From: Sodalis ligni
GTDB lineage: Bacteria > Pseudomonadota > Gammaproteobacteria > Enterobacterales > Enterobacteriaceae
Direction: 5' to 3'
DNA: 64,000 nt
NCBI RefSeq assembly: GCF_016865525.2
Contig: NZ_CP075169.1
Location: 2,108,337-2,172,336 of the forward strand
The first letter of the stretch is position 1; each line of letters opens with the position of its first letter. The notes beneath the pieces are model-generated. The model did not search any database. It worked only from the letters and a program-made list of their open reading frames with translations, and was not told where the DNA came from. A program made the position numbers and the translations under genes. Below are positions 37,160 through 46,919 of the stretch, in pieces.

Positions 37160-37655
37160 ACAAGCCCGCGATCGCCGAACGCGCAACGAACGTGTTAAAG
37201 GGAGACCGTGCTGACTGGGGCCGAATCGGGCGTGGTTTTCCCGCCCGCCGGAGCACCCCACAGCGCGGTAGGCCCGTGATCGCCGAACGCGCAACGACCG
37301 TGTTAAAGGGAGACCGTGCTGATGGGGTCGAATCGGGCGTGGTTTTCCCGCCCGACAGCGCGCCCCACAGCGCGGTAGGCCCGCGATCGCCGAGCGCGCA
37401 ACGAACGTGTTAAAGGGAGACCGTGCTGACTGGGGCCGAATCGGGCGTGGTTTTCCCGCCCGACAGAGCACCCCACAGCGCGGTAGGCCCGCGATCGCCG
37501 AACGCGCAACGAACGTGTTAAAGGGAGACCGTGCTGATGGGGTCGAATCGGGCGTGGTTTTCCCGCCCGACAGAGCGCCCCACAGCGCGGTGGGCCCGCG
37601 ATCGCCGAGCGCGCAACGAACGTGTTAAAGGGAGACCATGCTGACTGGGGCCGAC
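37160..37655. repeat. 107-108 bp tandem repeat array (locus 3, inverted)
   Basis: About 4.5 units in reverse orientation relative to 20.9-21.7 kb. GTGTTAAAGGGAGACC recurs at 37192, 37300, 37407, 37515 and 37622. Stem variants here are TCGGGCG/CGCCCGA around the same loop. It lies between the convergent tauC-like permease and aminotransferase genes. Confidence 0.95.
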
Positions 37656-37667
37656 GCCATCTAAACG

Positions 37668-39008
37668 CTAGGGCTTAATAGTCGATAAGACCCTGGTCAG
37701 AATCTCGAACAGCCGGTCGATGCGTTCGGGACCGGTCACCAGAATCGGCGCGATAATCAGCGCGTCGCCGGTGGATTTCAAATGCAGCCCGGCATCGAAC
37801 AGCTTTTTTTGCACCTCATAACCCCGCTGGCCCGCATTCGCCGCCGGCGCCAGATCGATACCTCCCAGCAAACCGTAACCGCGGATATCCGTCACCAGCG
37901 GCTGCCCCTGCAATGCAAACAACCGTTGCAGAAAATGGCCGCTCAGCGCGCCGGCGGCGGCAAACACGTTTTCCTCCTGATAAATCGCCAGCGTGGCCAA
38001 CGCCGCAGCGCAGGCCACCGGATGCGCGCTCCAGGTATAACCATGGAAGAACTCGATCTCCCGCTCGCCGCCGGCGTTGATAATGCTGTCATGAATATCC
38101 CGGCTCACCGCCACCGCGCCCATAGGCAATGCGCCGTTGGTGATGGCCTTGGCCAGGGTGATGATATCCGGCCGGATATTAAAGGACTGGCTGGCGAAAG
38201 CCCGGCCGGTCCGGCCGAAGCCGCAGATCACCTCGTCCATGATCAGCAGAATGTCATGCCGGTCGCAGATCTGGCGCAGCCGCTCCAGATAGCCCACCGG
38301 CGGCACCAGCACGCCGGTGGACCCGGCGATGGGTTCCACCACGCAGGCGGCAATATTTTCCGCCCCGTGCAGCGTTATCAGGCGTAAAAGATCGTCCGCC
38401 AGGAAGTCGCCGTGCCCGGGCTGACCGCGGCTGTAGCGGTTCTCCGCCAGCCAGGTATGGCGCATATGCACCACCCGCGGCCCGACGCCGTCGAAATTCC
38501 GCCGGTTGTTGGGCAGCCCCGACAGGGAGACGCCGCCGAAATTGACGCCATGATAAGCACGCTCCCGCGACACGAAAATATTCCGGCCACCCCGGCCCTT
38601 GGCGCGGTGATATGCCAAGGCGATTTTCAGCGCGGTATCCACCGCCTCCGAGCCGGAACCGACAAAAAAAATCCTGTCAAGTCCGGGGGGCAGCAGCGCC
38701 GATAAGGCCTTGGCGGCGGCGAAGGCTCCCGGATGGCCGCGATAAAAGCTGGCGGTAAAATCCAGGGTCAGCATTTGCCGGTGAACCGCCTCGGCAAGCT
38801 CCTTACGCCCGTGGCCCAAGGCCGAGGCGAATAAACCCGACACCCCGTCCAATATCGCCCGTCCGTCCGGATCGTAATAATAATCCCCTTCCGCCCGGAC
38901 GAATAACTTGGGATCGTTGCGGAAATCTTTATTTGGCGTAAACGGCAGCCAAAAATTATCGTTGAGAATATCCTGGTAATGGGCCGTCATCATTGTCACC
39001 AAAGTCAT
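37668..39008 (-). CDS. Class III PLP-dependent aminotransferase (omega-amino acid or taurine:pyruvate type)
   Basis: A 446-residue aminotransferase. The PLP lysine is in TLAKAITNGALPMGAVAVS, the Asp of the cofactor site in LLIMDEVICGFGRTG, and a conserved YTWSAHPVACAAALAT follows. It resembles beta-alanine/omega-amino acid:pyruvate enzymes, the group that includes taurine:pyruvate aminotransferase Tpa. Its location beside a TauABC-like importer and IslAB makes taurine to sulfoacetaldehyde plus alanine an attractive role, by inference. The start could be 39008 or the ATG at 38993; neither has a strong ribosome-binding site. Confidence 0.85.
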   Translation of the reverse strand: MTLVTMMTAHYQDILNDNFWLPFTPNKDFRNDPKLFVRAEGDYYYDPDGRAILDGVSGLFASALGHGRKELAEAVHRQMLTLDFTASFYRGHPGAFAAAKALSALLPPGLDRIFFVGSGSEAVDTALKIALAYHRAKGRGGRNIFVSRERAYHGVNFGGVSLSGLPNNRRNFDGVGPRVVHMRHTWLAENRYSRGQPGHGDFLADDLLRLITLHGAENIAACVVEPIAGSTGVLVPPVGYLERLRQICDRHDILLIMDEVICGFGRTGRAFASQSFNIRPDIITLAKAITNGALPMGAVAVSRDIHDSIINAGGEREIEFFHGYTWSAHPVACAAALATLAIYQEENVFAAAGALSGHFLQRLFALQGQPLVTDIRGYGLLGGIDLAPAANAGQRGYEVQKKLFDAGLHLKSTGDALIIAPILVTGPERIDRLFEILTRVLSTIKP

Positions 39009-39066
39009 CTGCAGACTCGCCCCATGTCGGACTGAAAATAGGCCCGACCGGAACTTTGGTCAGCAT

Positions 39067-40209
39067 TTAATGGATTTTATCCGGCGTGAAATCGTTGGCG
39101 ATCACTTCCCCCTGCGGCCGGATGGCGTCGCTTGCGGCGGCGGGACTGTTCGTCGCCACGTCCAGATGGGGGAAGACCAGTTCCGACACCCGATAGGCTT
39201 CCTCCAGATGCGGGTAGCCGGACAGGATAAAGGTATCGATGCCTAAATCCGCATACTCGGCGATGCGCCGGGCGACGGTGGGACCGTCCCCCACCAGGGC
39301 GGTGCCGGCGCCGGCCCGCACCAGCCCGACCCCGGCCCACAGATTGGGGCTTATTTCCAAATGGTCCCGGCTACCGTCGTGCAGTGCCGCCATGCGCTGT
39401 TGCCCCACCGAATCAAACCGGGCGAACGACGCCCGGGCGCGGGCAATGGTTTCATCGTCCACATGGGCAATCAGCCTCCGGGCATCCTGCCAGGCCTCTT
39501 CCGTGGTTTCCCGCACAATCACGTGCAGGCGGATGCCGAAGCGGACTTGCCGTCCCAGCGCGGCGGCCCTTTCCCGTACCTGGGCGATTTTTTCCGCCAC
39601 CTGCGCCGGCGGTTCGCCCCAGGTCAGATAAAGCTCCACCTGTTCCGCCGCCAGATCCTGCGCCGCATCGGACGAACCGCCGAAATAGAGCGGCGGCCGG
39701 GGCTGTTGCACCGGCGGAAACATCAGGCGCGCCCCCTCCACCTGCACATGCTTGCCCTGGAAATTCACCGTCTCGCCTTCCAGCACCCGCCGCCATACGC
39801 GGGTAAACTCCGCCGCGGCTTCATAACGTTCGGCGTGATCGAGAAATACCCCTTCCGCCGCCAGTTCGTCGGGATCGCCGCCGGTCACCAGGTTGAACAG
39901 CGCCCGGCCTTGGGACAGCCGATCCAGCGTCGCCGCCTGACGGGCCGCCAGGGTAGGTGAGATCACCCCCGGCCGCAGCGCCACCAAGAACTTTAGCCGC
40001 TGGGTGACGGGAATCAGCGACGCCGCCACCAGCCAGGAGTCTTCACAGGAGCGGCCGGTGGGGATCAGTACGCCGCCGAAACCCACCCGTTCCGCCGCCT
40101 GGGCAATCTGCTGCAGATAAGCGTGATCCACCGTGCGCGCGCCGCGCGGCGTGCCGAGATAGCGTCCGTCGCCATGGGTGGGGAGAAACCAGAATAGATT
40201 GAGGCTCAT
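39067..40209 (-). CDS. ssuD: Alkanesulfonate monooxygenase SsuD (FMNH2-dependent)
   Basis: A 380-residue bacterial-luciferase-like monooxygenase. It shows the SsuD start [41 protein letters not shown] and [19 protein letters not shown], plus [14 protein letters not shown]. It uses FMNH2 and oxygen to release sulfite from alkanesulfonates in the cytosol. The true start is ATG 40209 behind CAGGAG. No ssuE flavin reductase lies in the window. It sits downstream of the anaerobic islAB pair, separated by a palindromic repeat; in usual ssu operons it lies between ssuA and ssuC. Confidence 0.93.
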   Translation of the reverse strand: MSLNLFWFLPTHGDGRYLGTPRGARTVDHAYLQQIAQAAERVGFGGVLIPTGRSCEDSWLVAASLIPVTQRLKFLVALRPGVISPTLAARQAATLDRLSQGRALFNLVTGGDPDELAAEGVFLDHAERYEAAAEFTRVWRRVLEGETVNFQGKHVQVEGARLMFPPVQQPRPPLYFGGSSDAAQDLAAEQVELYLTWGEPPAQVAEKIAQVRERAAALGRQVRFGIRLHVIVRETTEEAWQDARRLIAHVDDETIARARASFARFDSVGQQRMAALHDGSRDHLEISPNLWAGVGLVRAGAGTALVGDGPTVARRIAEYADLGIDTFILSGYPHLEEAYRVSELVFPHLDVATNSPAAASDAIRPQGEVIANDFTPDKIH

Positions 40210-40310
40210 GGACGGCTCCTGCTGAATAAAACTACGTGTAAACGTTATGATGGACAGCCGGAGCCGGTGCTCCAACTGATATATATGGCATTCCAAATGC
40301 GTAAAACATC

Positions 40311-40404
40311 TATACCCGTCATAATTCACGCTGCAGGTGTGTTGGCTTCCTCGCTCATCCCAGTCACTTACTAGAGTAAGCTCCTGGGAGTTCTCGGCTC
40401 ATCC
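40311..40404. repeat. Palindromic intergenic repeat (TATACCC type), copy 1
   Basis: It begins TATACCCGTCATAATTCACG and contains the internal palindrome CACTTACTAGAGTAAG flanked by CCCAG/CTCCTGGGA. I recognise this as the MITE-like intergenic element common in Serratia/Sodalis/Pectobacterium relatives, with the right half missing or diverged. It covers the 3' end of islB, so the last codons of islB come from the element. Confidence 0.6.
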
Positions 40405-41410
40405 ATGGGCCTTGTCCCTTCGGGGCCGTATCGGCGGCCGAGACGCCGGCGGGTGCGGGTAATGATTTCCTCGACGGTTTCCACCGGCAGTCGGATGTCC
40501 CCGGCAGGTATGGCCGTCCCAGCAGCCGGTATTTGTCGCTGCCCAGCCGGTGATAGGGCAGGATTTCATAGCTGACGTGCGCCAGGGGCAGAATAAAATC
40601 AATGATGCGGGCGATATCGTCCCAGCTATCGTTAAACGCCGGAATCAGCGGCGTGCGGACATGTATCGGCAAATGGGGGAAATGCCTGCGCAAAGCCAGC
40701 AGATTGGCCAGAATCCGGTGGTTGGAACGCCCGGTAAACCGGCGGTGTGCGGTGTCGTTCAGGTTTTTGATATCAAAATAGACGCCGTCGCAATAGCCCG
40801 CCAGCGCCTGCAACGCCGGCCAGGGGCCGTAACCGCAGGTTTCCAGCAGGGTATCGATATGCCGTTTTTTGGCTTCCCGCAGCAGGGCCAGGGCAAAATC
40901 CGCCTGCATCAGGGGTTCGCCGCCGCTGAGGGTAACCCCGCCCCGGGAGCGCGCATAAAACAAGCTGTCCGCCTCGGCAATATCCATCACCCGCGCCGCC
41001 GTTATCCGCTGGCCGAACGCATGCAGGGCATGGCTGGAACAGGCGGGCAGGCATTGCAGGCACTGCCGGCAGGTATCCGTGTCCAGCCGGACAATTCCGT
41101 CGGCCCCATACGCCAGGCTGTGGGCAGGGCATTGGCCAATGCACAGGCCGCAGTCCCGGCCGAGGCATTTTTTTTCATCCAGCGTGATTTCCGGCAATAG
41201 ACCCTGGGATTCCGGATTGCTGCACCAGGTGCAGCGCAGCGGACAGCCTTTCAGAAAAACCAGCGTGCGGATGCCGTCGCCGTCATGCAGCGAATAGCGC
41301 TGTATATTGAAAATCCAGCCCGCATCAGCCCCGTCGGTCCGGCTCGCCGGAGCCGGCAAAGCCGTGGCGGGGATCCGCAGCGGCAATGCCTGCGGATCAG
41401 AAGATTTCAT
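40364..41410 (-). CDS. islB: Isethionate sulfite-lyase activating enzyme IslB (radical SAM), C-terminal frameshift
   Basis: A glycyl-radical-enzyme activase with the radical SAM motif CPLRCTWC after FLKG and a ferredoxin-like insert with two cluster motifs ([13 protein letters not shown] and [11 protein letters not shown]), the layout typical of IslB, CutD and HpsH. It generates the Gly radical on IslA, using SAM and reductant. It overlaps islA by 14 bases; the start at 41410 is preferred over 41425. The natural end is lost: adding one G at the C4 run 40499-40502 restores [19 protein letters not shown] and a stop at 40371. The present frame gives a meaningless tail to 40364. Confidence 0.88.
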   Translation of the reverse strand: MKSSDPQALPLRIPATALPAPASRTDGADAGWIFNIQRYSLHDGDGIRTLVFLKGCPLRCTWCSNPESQGLLPEITLDEKKCLGRDCGLCIGQCPAHSLAYGADGIVRLDTDTCRQCLQCLPACSSHALHAFGQRITAARVMDIAEADSLFYARSRGGVTLSGGEPLMQADFALALLREAKKRHIDTLLETCGYGPWPALQALAGYCDGVYFDIKNLNDTAHRRFTGRSNHRILANLLALRRHFPHLPIHVRTPLIPAFNDSWDDIARIIDFILPLAHVSYEILPYHRLGSDKYRLLGRPYLPGTSDCRWKPSRKSLPAPAGVSAADTAPKGQGPWMSRELPGAYSSK

Positions 41411-43889
41411 GTCCGGTCCTGGCAATCAAATCATCCTGCAGGTCCGGGGAGAGGTCAGTGAAATAGGCGCTATAGCCGGCAATCCTGACAATCAAGCCGC
41501 GAAAGCGTTCCGGGTCGGCCTTGGCCGCCAGCAGGGTTTCCCGGTTGATGACGTTAAACTGGATATGCCACAGCTTCAGGTCGCACCAGACCTTGATGAA
41601 ATCGCACAGCTTGCGGGTGCCCGCCTCGCCGGCCAGTACCGAGGGGGTGAACTTGACGTTGAGCAAGCGGGCGGCGCGCTCGCGAAACCGGTAATTCTTG
41701 GTGTGGTAATTGGACAGCAAAACCGCGGTGGGGCCTTGGCTGTCGCAGCCCTGTGAGGCCGACGAACCGTCCGATAGCGGACTGTAGGCCCTGCGGCCGT
41801 TGGGGGTGGCGTGCACCACCTTGCCGAACGGCACATGTGAGGTAAACGGCACCAGCCGCAGATCCATATGCACGCCCAGAGAGCGGGAGTAGCGCTGGGT
41901 GTATTCCAGACAGATTTTATCCAGGGCCTTGCCGATATCATCGGCGTAGGGATCGTTGTTGCCGTATTTGGGCGCGTCCCGCAGCAGGGCGCGGACCACG
42001 GGATGGCCGTTGAAATCGTCCGCCAGCGCCGCCAGCAATTGCCCCATGGAAAGACGTTTTTCGTCATAGACCCATTTTTTTATTGCCGCCAGGGAATCAA
42101 TGACCGTGCCGTAGCCCATAAACTCGAAATAACCCAAATCGATACCGCCGTCGATGTCCGGCTGGTGGATATCCTTACCGGCGTCCATCGCCAGATCGTG
42201 CAGGGCGGAACCCAGCGGCCAGGCAAAATGCCGGGCGCGCAAATCAATGATGATTTTTTGCTGGATAAACGCGTGGCGAAGGAAATTCAGATGCTGTTTT
42301 ACATAGGCCTGCCAGAATGCCTCCCAGTCCGCAAATTCCCCCGGATCGCCGGTTTCGATACCCAGCAATTCCCCGCCGTAACGTTTCATCCGGCCGTTGT
42401 ACAACGTCATCTCCAGCGCCGCCGGGAAGTTGATATAGGCGCAGGGGCTGGTATAGGTATCGCGGTTCGGCATCCGGGACTCGGCGCAGCCGGACACCGC
42501 GAAATCATAGGCCTCGCTGAACGCGGCTCCCTTCGCCAGCAGCAGCGGCACTACCTCTTCATCGTTGATGAGTTTCGGAAATCCGGCGCCGTCTTTAATG
42601 GTTTGCGCCACTTCATAGAGAAAACGCGGCGGGGTGCGGCTATGGATGCGGGCCGCCAGGTCCGGATAGTGCAACGGGAATTCCCGCTTCGAACGCAGGA
42701 ACAGATAGGATAAGGCATTGACCGCATCCAGGCCTTCCGGCGTCTGGCCGCCGATAGTGTCCGCTTCCCAATGGGCGTAGCCTTCGTTAAAGGCGCCGCC
42801 GGTGGGGGAGATGTACAAATCCACGAACTGCGCCATGGCGACCCACATGCAGGCCAGCCATTCAAGGGCCTGCTCTTCGGTGAGCAGGCCGCGCTCCAGA
42901 TCCCGCCGGTAATAGGGGTAAAGATACTGATCCATGCGGCCGTTGGAGATAATGGTGCCGGTTTTCTGCTCCAGGCGGGAAAACATTTGAGTGAACCACT
43001 GCGCCTGCAGCGCATCGCGAAAATCCCGCGCCGGATGTTCCGGCACCCAGGCGCAGCGCTCGGCGATGGCCTCCAGCTCCTGGCGCCGAACGGGTTCGGG
43101 CTCCCGAGCCGCCAGATCCCGCGCCAGCGCGGCATGGCGTCCGGCCCATAGGATCACCGCCTCGGCGCTGAGGATAATGGCCTGAAGGAACGGTGCCTTT
43201 TCAACATTGTCCGACGGATCGAAGGGATCCAGCGCCGCCAACCGGCGCTGTGCATCCTCCTTTATCCCCTTAAATCCCAGCCGCAGCACTTTATCGTAAT
43301 CATGTACCCACTGAATGGAGGACCGGAACGACGAGGTTTCGTTGACGATAAAACGGGAGGTCAGGGCGTCGGCGGGATCGTAGGTGAGGCGCAGCGTCTC
43401 ATCGGGCAGGGCGCGGGCCAGGTCTTCATGGTAGGTTTTGCCCTGCCAGTAGGGGGATACCACCCGTTTGATGATATCCACCTCCGCCGGTTCGACGGTA
43501 AACGGCGATTCCACCCGCCGGGGCAACTGCTCCAGCGCCCGCTCCAGAAAATCGCCGTCCAATTCAGGATAAAGAATGCCGTAGCGGCCGGGTTTGCCGG
43601 CCCGGCCGACTATCAGCTGATCTTCATCGATATACACCTGGATATGCCCGGCGATGTGATACATCGCCTTCGCCCAGCGCAGGATCAGTAATTCCCCTTC
43701 CGTTTGCGCCATGGACTCGGTGAAATAGCGCGCCCGTTCCACATCGATAGCCGGTTTGGCATGCTGGATACGGGCCAGCAGGCGATGGGTCCTGTCCGTG
43801 GCGACGGGCTTGCTGTCGGGATGCAGCAGCCGCGCTTCCTGCGGCGAAAGTACCAGGGCTTCCTGAGTCACGTTATTGCCTGCCTTCAT
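41397..43889 (-). CDS. islA: Isethionate sulfite-lyase IslA (glycyl radical enzyme)
   Basis: An 830-residue glycyl radical enzyme. Residues that I recall from the Bilophila IslA structure fall at the same numbers: Cys468 and Glu470 (SGCAES), Arg189 and Gln193 (FRSSIQW), Trp374 (AHWEAD), Arg678 and Phe682 (DLRLVPF), and the radical Gly805 (RIAGYSAYF). This argues strongly for isethionate (2-hydroxyethanesulfonate) rather than choline, glycerol or dihydroxypropanesulfonate. The reaction yields acetaldehyde and sulfite, and only works without oxygen. It lies within an ssu-type operon after ssuB, separated by a palindromic repeat, with its activase next. Confidence 0.92.
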   Translation of the reverse strand: MKAGNNVTQEALVLSPQEARLLHPDSKPVATDRTHRLLARIQHAKPAIDVERARYFTESMAQTEGELLILRWAKAMYHIAGHIQVYIDEDQLIVGRAGKPGRYGILYPELDGDFLERALEQLPRRVESPFTVEPAEVDIIKRVVSPYWQGKTYHEDLARALPDETLRLTYDPADALTSRFIVNETSSFRSSIQWVHDYDKVLRLGFKGIKEDAQRRLAALDPFDPSDNVEKAPFLQAIILSAEAVILWAGRHAALARDLAAREPEPVRRQELEAIAERCAWVPEHPARDFRDALQAQWFTQMFSRLEQKTGTIISNGRMDQYLYPYYRRDLERGLLTEEQALEWLACMWVAMAQFVDLYISPTGGAFNEGYAHWEADTIGGQTPEGLDAVNALSYLFLRSKREFPLHYPDLAARIHSRTPPRFLYEVAQTIKDGAGFPKLINDEEVVPLLLAKGAAFSEAYDFAVSGCAESRMPNRDTYTSPCAYINFPAALEMTLYNGRMKRYGGELLGIETGDPGEFADWEAFWQAYVKQHLNFLRHAFIQQKIIIDLRARHFAWPLGSALHDLAMDAGKDIHQPDIDGGIDLGYFEFMGYGTVIDSLAAIKKWVYDEKRLSMGQLLAALADDFNGHPVVRALLRDAPKYGNNDPYADDIGKALDKICLEYTQRYSRSLGVHMDLRLVPFTSHVPFGKVVHATPNGRRAYSPLSDGSSASQGCDSQGPTAVLLSNYHTKNYRFRERAARLLNVKFTPSVLAGEAGTRKLCDFIKVWCDLKLWHIQFNVINRETLLAAKADPERFRGLIVRIAGYSAYFTDLSPDLQDDLIARTGHEIF

Positions 43890-43907
43890 TGATGATTAAA
43901 AAAAGCG

Positions 43908-43973
43908 TATACCCTATAGATTCCAAGTTGCAGGAGGGCCAATACGCCTGCAGCCTGGGAGATGACGGGTATA
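43908..43973. repeat. Palindromic intergenic repeat (TATACCC type), copy 2
   Basis: A 66-bp element with terminal inverted repeats TATACCC (43908-43914) and GGGTATA (43967-43973), and inner CCAAGTTGCAGG facing CCTGCAGCCTGG. It resembles the element at 40311 with its middle deleted. It lies between ssuB and islA, so the islAB pair is bracketed by two copies. Confidence 0.6.
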
Positions 43974-43977
43974 TTGA

Positions 43978-44766
43978 TTAGTTTGCCCCGGAGCGCAGCG
44001 TGCCGTCGCCTTGCGCGCCCTGGACGCCGCTGGAAAAGATGCGTTCCAGGATTTCACTTTCCAATGCCGCCTGCCGGGCCTGCCCGTGGCTGCGGGGACG
44101 CGGCAAATCGATGGCGATATCCAGGCCGATATGCCCCTGCTCCAGCAGGATGACCCGATCCGCCAGGGTCACCGCTTCATGCACATCGTGGGTCACCAGC
44201 AACAGGGTAAAACCCTGTTCTTGCCACAGGGTCTCAATCAGGCGCTGCATCTCGATACGGGTTAACGCATCAAGCGCCCCCAGGGGTTCATCCAGCAGCA
44301 GCAGGCGCGGACGGTGAATCAATGCCCGCGCCAGCGCCACCCGCTGCTTCTGTCCGCCGGACAGGGTGGAAGGCCAGTCGCCGGCCCGCCCGGCCAATCC
44401 GACGGTGTCAAGAGCGGCCAGGGCGCGCTCGCGTGCGTCCTTGCCCAGGCCGAGGCCCACGTTATCCACCACCTTTTTCCAGGGTAGTAGCCTGTCGTCC
44501 TGGAACATCAGCCGTATATCGTTTTGTCTGGCGCGCAGCGGGGCATTGCCGGACGAGAGAGAGCCGCGGTCCGGCCTGTCAAGACCGGCCAGCAGGCGCA
44601 ACAGAGTGCTTTTGCCGCAGCCGCTGCGCCCGACGATGGCCACGCACTGTCCGGCGGGGATGGCGAGATCCACATTCCCCAGCACCCGGTGGCCATGGAA
44701 AGACTTCTCCAATTGGCGCAATGCCAAGGGGATGCCACGGTTAACCGGGTAGACATTGACGCTCAT
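43978..44766 (-). CDS. ssuB: Aliphatic sulfonate ABC transporter ATPase SsuB
   Basis: A 262-residue ATPase with Walker [11 protein letters not shown]-loop [21 protein letters not shown], signature LSGGQKQR, Walker [13 protein letters not shown] and H-loop THDVHEA. The insert [10 protein letters not shown] and overall length match SsuB. Its start overlaps the ssuC stop (ATGA). It energises uptake of alkanesulfonates, here including probable isethionate or taurine. Confidence 0.92.
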   Translation of the reverse strand: MSVNVYPVNRGIPLALRQLEKSFHGHRVLGNVDLAIPAGQCVAIVGRSGCGKSTLLRLLAGLDRPDRGSLSSGNAPLRARQNDIRLMFQDDRLLPWKKVVDNVGLGLGKDARERALAALDTVGLAGRAGDWPSTLSGGQKQRVALARALIHRPRLLLLDEPLGALDALTRIEMQRLIETLWQEQGFTLLLVTHDVHEAVTLADRVILLEQGHIGLDIAIDLPRPRSHGQARQAALESEILERIFSSGVQGAQGDGTLRSGAN

Positions 44767-45554
44767 GCCGTTGCCCTCGTCTTCTGGTAAGCCGGATGCC
44801 AGCGCAGCCAGACGTGCTCCAGCGCCCGGGCGGCGCTGTCCGCCGCCTTGCCGAGGATGGCGTATAAAATAATGGCCACCACCACCACGTCGGTTTGCAG
44901 AAATTCACGAGCATTCATGGCCAGATAGCCGATGCCCGAATTGGCGGAGATGGTTTCCGCCACAATCAGCGTCAGCCACATGAATCCCAGCGCGAAACGG
45001 ACTCCCACCAGTATGGAAGGGAGGGCCCCGGGCAAAATAACCTGATAAAACAGCGAAAATCCCGACAGCCCGTAATTTCGGGCCATTTCCACCAGGCCGG
45101 CGTCCACGTTGCGCACGCCGTGGTAGGTATTGAGGTAAATGGGGAACAGCGTGCCGAGGGCCACCAGGAAAACCTTTGCCGATTCATCAATGCCGAACCA
45201 CAAAATCACCAGCGGGATCAGCGCCAGATGCGGTACGTTGCGGATCATCTGCACCGTGCTGTCCAGCAGCAGCGCCCCCCAGCGGGACAGGCCGGTGATA
45301 AAGCCCAGCAGCAGTCCGATGGAGCCGCCGATGGCGAATCCCACCGCGGCGCGCCAGCTGCTGATGGCCAGATGCTGCCATAGCTCGCCGCTGTAGATTA
45401 ACCGCCAGGCCGCGGTGATAACCGCGCTCGGCGCCGGCAGGATCCGGCTGGACAGCCAGCCGGCGCTCACCGCCAACTGCCAGGATGCCATCAACAGCAC
45501 CGGCAACAGCCAGGGCGCCAGACGTTCGGAAAGCTCGAGGGAAATGCGTTTCAT
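44763..45554 (-). CDS. ssuC: Aliphatic sulfonate ABC transporter permease SsuC
   Basis: A 263-residue permease with about six membrane segments. It has the SsuC start [24 protein letters not shown] shortened, [12 protein letters not shown], an EAA loop in [21 protein letters not shown], and [30 protein letters not shown]. It is located between ssuA and ssuB and overlaps ssuB by four bases. Confidence 0.92.
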   Translation of the reverse strand: MKRISLELSERLAPWLLPVLLMASWQLAVSAGWLSSRILPAPSAVITAAWRLIYSGELWQHLAISSWRAAVGFAIGGSIGLLLGFITGLSRWGALLLDSTVQMIRNVPHLALIPLVILWFGIDESAKVFLVALGTLFPIYLNTYHGVRNVDAGLVEMARNYGLSGFSLFYQVILPGALPSILVGVRFALGFMWLTLIVAETISANSGIGYLAMNAREFLQTDVVVVAIILYAILGKAADSAARALEHVWLRWHPAYQKTRATA

Positions 45555-45592
45555 CCCGTGCTCCTGTAAAGTGCGTATCGGACGGTCCGCCG

Positions 45593-46530
45593 CTACTGTG
45601 CCGGCGGCGTCCAGACGGCCTGTGAGACATTCAGGCTTTGCGGAATCAATTTCAACTGGGTGAACGTATCCGCAATACGCTGCTGGCCGGCGGTCACCTC
45701 CGGGGTGATAAATGCCGCCTGATAATGCTGCCGCTCCACCGCGATGCGGGTGATGTCCTCCGGCAGCCCCAGCAGGGGCGCCACCTGGCGGGTCACCGCC
45801 GCGGGGTCTTCGACGGCCTTTTTATCCACCAGCCGGATTTGCCCGACAAGCTCGGTAATCACCCGGGGATGGGCCGTGGCGAAATCCCGGGTGGCAAGGT
45901 AGAACTGATAGTTATTCACGATGCCCTGGCCGTTTCGCAGGGTACGCGCCTGCAGCTGTTGCTCGGCGGCGGCGGCGAACGGATCCCAAATCACCCAGGC
46001 ATCCACGCTGCCCTGGATAAAGGCCGCGCGCGCATCGGCGGGGGGAGATAGACCGGGGGGATATCGCCGTAGCTCAGGCCGGCTTCCTGCAGCGCCCGCA
46101 CCAGCAGGTAATGCACGTTCGAGCCTTTATTCAGCGCGACTTTTTTACCTTTCAAATCCCCCACCTTGCGCAGGGCGGACTCTTTCGGCACCAAAATGGC
46201 TTCCGCGGTCGGCGAGGCCGGTTCATTGGCGATATATACCAGATTGGCCCCGGCGGCCTGCGCGAATACCGGCGGCGTTTCGCCGGTGAAACCAAAATCG
46301 ATGGAGCCGACGTTCAATCCTTCCAGCAATTGCGGGCCGCCGGGAAACTCCGTCCATTTCACCTTCACGCCCTGCGAGGCCAGGCTTTTTTCCAGCGTTC
46401 CTTCCCCCTTCAGCAATACCAGGGTGGTGCCGGATTTCTGATAGCCGATACGCAGGGTATCGGCGGCGCAGGCACCGGCCGAAACGGCCAATGAAAGCAA
46501 TAATGCAATACCGCCGCGCAGATTCATCAT
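45593..46530 (-). pseudogene. ssuA: Aliphatic sulfonate ABC substrate-binding protein SsuA, frameshifted
   Basis: About 312 residues when restored. A signal peptide covers residues 1-22 (GGIALLLSLAVSAGACAAD). The SsuA motifs LRIGYQKSGTTLVLLKGEG and WTEFPGGPQLLEGLNVGSIDFG lie in the first frame. The frame breaks after GDIPPVYL at a G6 run on the plus strand (46040-46045). One more base gives PADARAAFIQGSVDAWV and continues to 45593. It is the first gene of the minus-strand sulfonate operon. If the lesion is real, the divergent paralogue at 46920 could supply the binding protein for SsuCB. Confidence 0.85.
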
Positions 46531-46919
46531 TTCTTTCCATCTTCAATTACTGAAAAGAAAATCCTAACAGCGCGGGAAATTGTTCGGTAAATGTTATTTT
46601 CAGCTTTGAATAGATATTATTTTGCTAAAAGAAAAATCACATTAATAAATGCCGAGCCGCTGTTAATAACCGGTATGAAAATATTCCAATAAAGAAATGT
46701 TGTTATATGGATGTTTATCTTAAAGGACTTTTGTGTTGATGAAAGGCCGGATTTGCGGCGGCGGGGAGCGTTTTTCCCCATGGCGAAAGCCTGCCGGCAA
46801 GGCCGGCGACCAGACCTGGGATTAAGGGATAAAATAGACTATCTAAAGCTGATTATATACTTTGACAGTGTCGGGCAAGTCTTGGAGCTTACTATTACCT
46901 ATTCTTGTCGGATACCGTT
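46531..46919. other. Divergent promoter region between the two sulfonate operons
   Basis: An AT-rich 389-base region between ssuA and its divergent paralogue. It must hold both promoters; I see no clear sigma-70 pair with canonical spacing, no sigma-54 element and no regulator gene nearby. CysB/Cbl-type activation would be expected for such genes but no site can be named. Confidence 0.4.

Noticed and set aside
41397..43889. Choline TMA-lyase, glycerol dehydratase, pyruvate formate-lyase or DHPS sulfolyase for the glycyl radical enzyme
   Set aside because: The active-site residues and their numbering match the isethionate lyase as I recall it.
40311..43973. Insertion sequence around islAB
   Set aside because: The flanking elements are short palindromic repeats; no transposase gene or target duplication is visible.
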